In this document: piece after piece, positions 5,450 to 7,049 of the stretch
Numbering within the stretch: position 1 is the first letter of the stretch
Layout of the letters: the number at the start of each line of letters is the position of its first letter
Source of the DNA: an uncultured Phycisphaerae bacterium
Lineage (GTDB): Bacteria > Planctomycetota > Phycisphaerae > Phycisphaerales > SM1A02
Direction of reading: 5' to 3'
NCBI GenBank assembly: GCA_913046275.1
Contig: CAJWSE010000056.1
Coordinates: forward strand, 1 to 7,049
DNA: 7,049 bases
The notes under the pieces: generated by a model
Seen by the model: only the letters and a program-made list of their open reading frames with translations
Database searches by the model: none
Told to the model about the DNA's origin: nothing
Made by a program: the position numbers and the translations under genes

Positions 5450-7046
5450 AGCTCAATTGGTATTCTGGCATCGCAGTAATAAGTGTAAGTAATTCCGTTA
5501 TTGATTCGTTATTTATTTTGTTGTGCTGCGTTGTCATAAAAACTTGAAGTGATTCAACGCGTTCCTTATTTGGTTTATCTTGATTTAAAAGTGTGCTTAA
5601 AAGATATGTTATGGTCGCTTTAGAATCATTGTCTTGTTCTCTGATGAGCGACATGGCATCGAATTTCGCACCATCCGACTCCCATGCTGGTTCGTCTGGT
5701 CGCTGACCAGTCAACATGTAAAGTAATGTGTTTTGCCTCATGAAGAGTGTTGAAGTGTTAATCCATGATCGACCACCATCCCAACCTTTTACTGAGGGAG
5801 GTGCGAACAAGCGTTGCCCCATAACATCAGAGGAAATCGCCAGCGTGCGAATCATTTTTTTGCGTTGCGGCGGATTAAGAGTTCTTGCTGCTTGGACAAT
5901 TAATTGCACTGGACTTTTTATGATTGCATTCATGTTTGCCTTATCGTAAAAATGCTCCGACAAAAATATTGTTTCAATGACTGGCTTGAGCTCCCAATCC
6001 TTTCGTTTAAATAGATTAGAGATTGATAATACAAACTTCTTCGAATCGTTCGTTTCGCCATTTGGCAAATCATTCACAAAAAAACGATAGAGTTTTTCGA
6101 TGATAAAGGTTGAAGCACTTGGGCGAGTAAAGATTAGATCAACAAAATCATTGCCATCATAATTTCCTGACCTGCCAAAGAGTTTCTTTTTTCCAGTATC
6201 GTGGCTACGGATTTTAAAAGCAAAGTCATCATCGGCGTAGCTGTAACCTGTCAGACAACGTGCACCTTCTTTAATATCGTCTTCGTCATATCCTTGACCT
6301 TCACCAAGCGTGAACAATTCCATAAGTTCGCGCGCAAGGTTCTCATTGGGTGCGCCTTTCTTGTTTTGGTGATTGTTTAAATATTGAATCATTGCAGGGT
6401 CACGAATGATGCCCTTTACTAACTGCTCTTTGAAATTGCCTAACGCGTTATTTCGCAAAAACATATTTTGCAAATACATGTGATAACTATTCTCGATTGT
6501 TCGGTATCCCGTTGCGAAGTGACCATGCCAAAAGAGTGTGAGTTTTTCTTCGAGCGGCCTTGGCGTGGTAATCATTCTTTGAAGCCACCATCGTTCCATT
6601 TCAGAAATTTGTTTTCTATCATCTCGTTGTCTTTGCTGGCGTTCTTTTCGATATCTGTCAACGATTTCTTCGTTGCCATTTTCTCGAGCTTTTCGGAGTA
6701 CATCACGTTCGGCCGGAGTCGCTGGTCGCGCCTTGGCCAGCGCGTCCTGATAACTGCACTCCACCTCTGCGATAGCGGCGGTGGACAGCAGTTTCTGCAC
6801 CACCGCGTCCTCCAGCACACGTGACTCGATACCCGCAAGCTGCTCATTCTCTGAGTAGTACCAATTGATCACTTCCTCAGGATCCTGGTAGGTCGAAGCG
6901 ATATCCTCGATCGTCCCACGCACCTTAGCGGGCTCCGCTGTTAACTCAAATTGACTGATCATTTCTGCCACAACCAGTCCCAGCTTGACGCGACGCTCGG
7001 CCTGATCAGCGAACATCTCGTCAGGCAGTATAGAAGCTAAGTCCAT
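5448..7046 (-). CDS. DUF1800 family protein, 5' end replaced by a trigger-factor fragment (apparent fusion)
   Basis: Seen: an open frame of 532 codons from an ATG at 7046 that stays open to the window edge, so the true start may lie outside. From about residue 110 it is DUF1800: WWLQRMITTPRPLEEKLTLF (153-172) then WHGHFATG, NENLARELMELFTLG (234-248), IKEGARCLTGY (258-268), an FxGRSGNYDGNDFVDLIF-like stretch (290-306), and SVKGWDGGRSWINTSTLFMR (418-437). The C-terminus looks complete. Residues 1 to about 105 are not DUF1800 but resemble the end of trigger factor; the usual DUF1800 N-terminus (export signal and the HLLxRxGFG-type region) is missing. Known: DUF1800 proteins are exported, of unknown function, and genetically paired with DUF1501, as here. 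Inferred: the genuine gene continued upstream in its own genome and was joined in frame to foreign sequence near 6708-6761. DUF1800 identity is firm; the fused form is doubtful. Confidence 0.85.
   Translation of the reverse strand: MDLASILPDEMFADQAERRVKLGLVVAEMISQFELTAEPAKVRGTIEDIASTYQDPEEVINWYYSENEQLAGIESRVLEDAVVQKLLSTAAIAEVECSYQDALAKARPATPAERDVLRKARENGNEEIVDRYRKERQQRQRDDRKQISEMERWWLQRMITTPRPLEEKLTLFWHGHFATGYRTIENSYHMYLQNMFLRNNALGNFKEQLVKGIIRDPAMIQYLNNHQNKKGAPNENLARELMELFTLGEGQGYDEDDIKEGARCLTGYSYADDDFAFKIRSHDTGKKKLFGRSGNYDGNDFVDLIFTRPSASTFIIEKLYRFFVNDLPNGETNDSKKFVLSISNLFKRKDWELKPVIETIFLSEHFYDKANMNAIIKSPVQLIVQAARTLNPPQRKKMIRTLAISSDVMGQRLFAPPSVKGWDGGRSWINTSTLFMRQNTLLYMLTGQRPDEPAWESDGAKFDAMSLIREQDNDSKATITYLLSTLLNQDKPNKERVESLQVFMTTQHNKINNESITELLTLITAMPEYQLS
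6708..6761. other. Inferred junction between trigger-factor-like and DUF1800 sequence
   Basis: The last GAG-style Glu codon of the Tig-like part is residue 96 (6759-6761) and the first GAA-style codon of the DUF1800 part is residue 113 (6708-6710). Recognisable Tig similarity fades after about residue 103, and the charged DUF1800 linker (AERDVLRKAREN) begins near residue 112. No transposon end, att-like site or obvious repeat lies at the boundary, which fits an assembly join or illegitimate recombination better than a mobile element. Confidence 0.65.
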
Positions 7047-7049
7047 GTC
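6728..7049 (-). pseudogene. tig: C-terminal fragment of trigger factor (peptidyl-prolyl isomerase chaperone), gammaproteobacterial style
   Basis: Seen: about 105 residues, partial at the window edge, running from MDLASILPDEMFADQAERR through GLVVAEMI, KVRGTIEDIASTYQDPEEVI, NWYYSENEQL, AGIESRVLEDAVVQKLL and ECSYQDALAK. This order matches the end of the Tig C-terminal chaperone domain: LPDxLFxxQAxRRVxLGL, then xxIEExAxxYxDPxEVxxWYY, then IExxVLExxVVxxxL, then a short tail. Known: trigger factor is a ribosome-bound cytosolic folding chaperone, so it makes no functional sense at the N-terminus of an exported DUF1800 protein. The stretch has about 56% GC by hand count (about 65% over 6721-6840) against 42% in the next 300 bases, and 12 of 14 Glu codons are GAG. 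No Tig stop codon is seen before the DUF1800 sequence begins. The first Met is probably an internal Tig residue. Confidence 0.8.

Noticed and set aside
6468..6824. Plus-strand 118-codon frame opposite DUF1800
   Set aside because: Fully antisense to a frame with clear family motifs, with no ribosome site or recognisable domain.
6572..6847. Minus-strand 91-codon frame crossing the Tig/DUF1800 junction
   Set aside because: It overlaps the DUF1800/Tig frame in another phase, has Cys/Arg/Trp-rich composition in its first half, and matches no family. It is a shadow of the real frame.

Overview
The window looks like a piece of a low-GC (about 42% by hand count of 6421-6720) Planctomycetes genome, probably of the Phycisphaerae type and plausibly marine or metagenomic. 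The reasons are the gene content (DUF1501/DUF1800 pair, ASPIC/UnbV-FG-GAP protein with a TPR lipoprotein, di-heme DUF1111 oxidoreductase) and the acidic, calcium-loop C-terminal tail that ends in WGxC-type repeats. This taxonomic call is inference from protein style; no rRNA or tRNA is present.

Layout: (1) 72-1745, minus strand, is a secreted di-heme oxidoreductase with a dockerin/EF-hand-like tail. (2) A 58-bp divergent gap precedes a two-gene plus-strand operon: a TPR lipoprotein (1804-2565) and a seven-loop FG-GAP/ASPIC-UnbV lipoprotein (2562-4061), overlapping by ATGA. (3) A convergent junction of about 50 bp carries a terminator-like hairpin nested inside a perfect 11-bp inverted repeat. 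(4) 4115-5437 and 5448-7046, minus strand, are the DUF1501 and DUF1800 pair, transcribed DUF1800 then DUF1501 with a 10-nt gap. Coding density is very high and no stretch of 300 bases lacks a gene.

All five products appear to be exported or surface proteins: Sec signal, two lipoboxes, a Tat-like signal, and a family normally exported in the DUF1800 case. A shared cell-surface role is reasonable, but no pathway can be named. No mobile element, CRISPR array, RNA gene or defence system is visible.

The most striking anomaly is at the right edge. The first 100-110 codons of the DUF1800 reading frame are not DUF1800. They read as the C-terminal domain of a trigger factor (Tig) of gammaproteobacterial style, with higher GC (about 56% against 42%) and a sharp switch in codon preference (Glu 12/14 GAG before the switch, 7/7 GAA after it). 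The simplest reading is a chimeric join between two genomes near 6708-6761. A genuine gene fusion is the less likely alternative.
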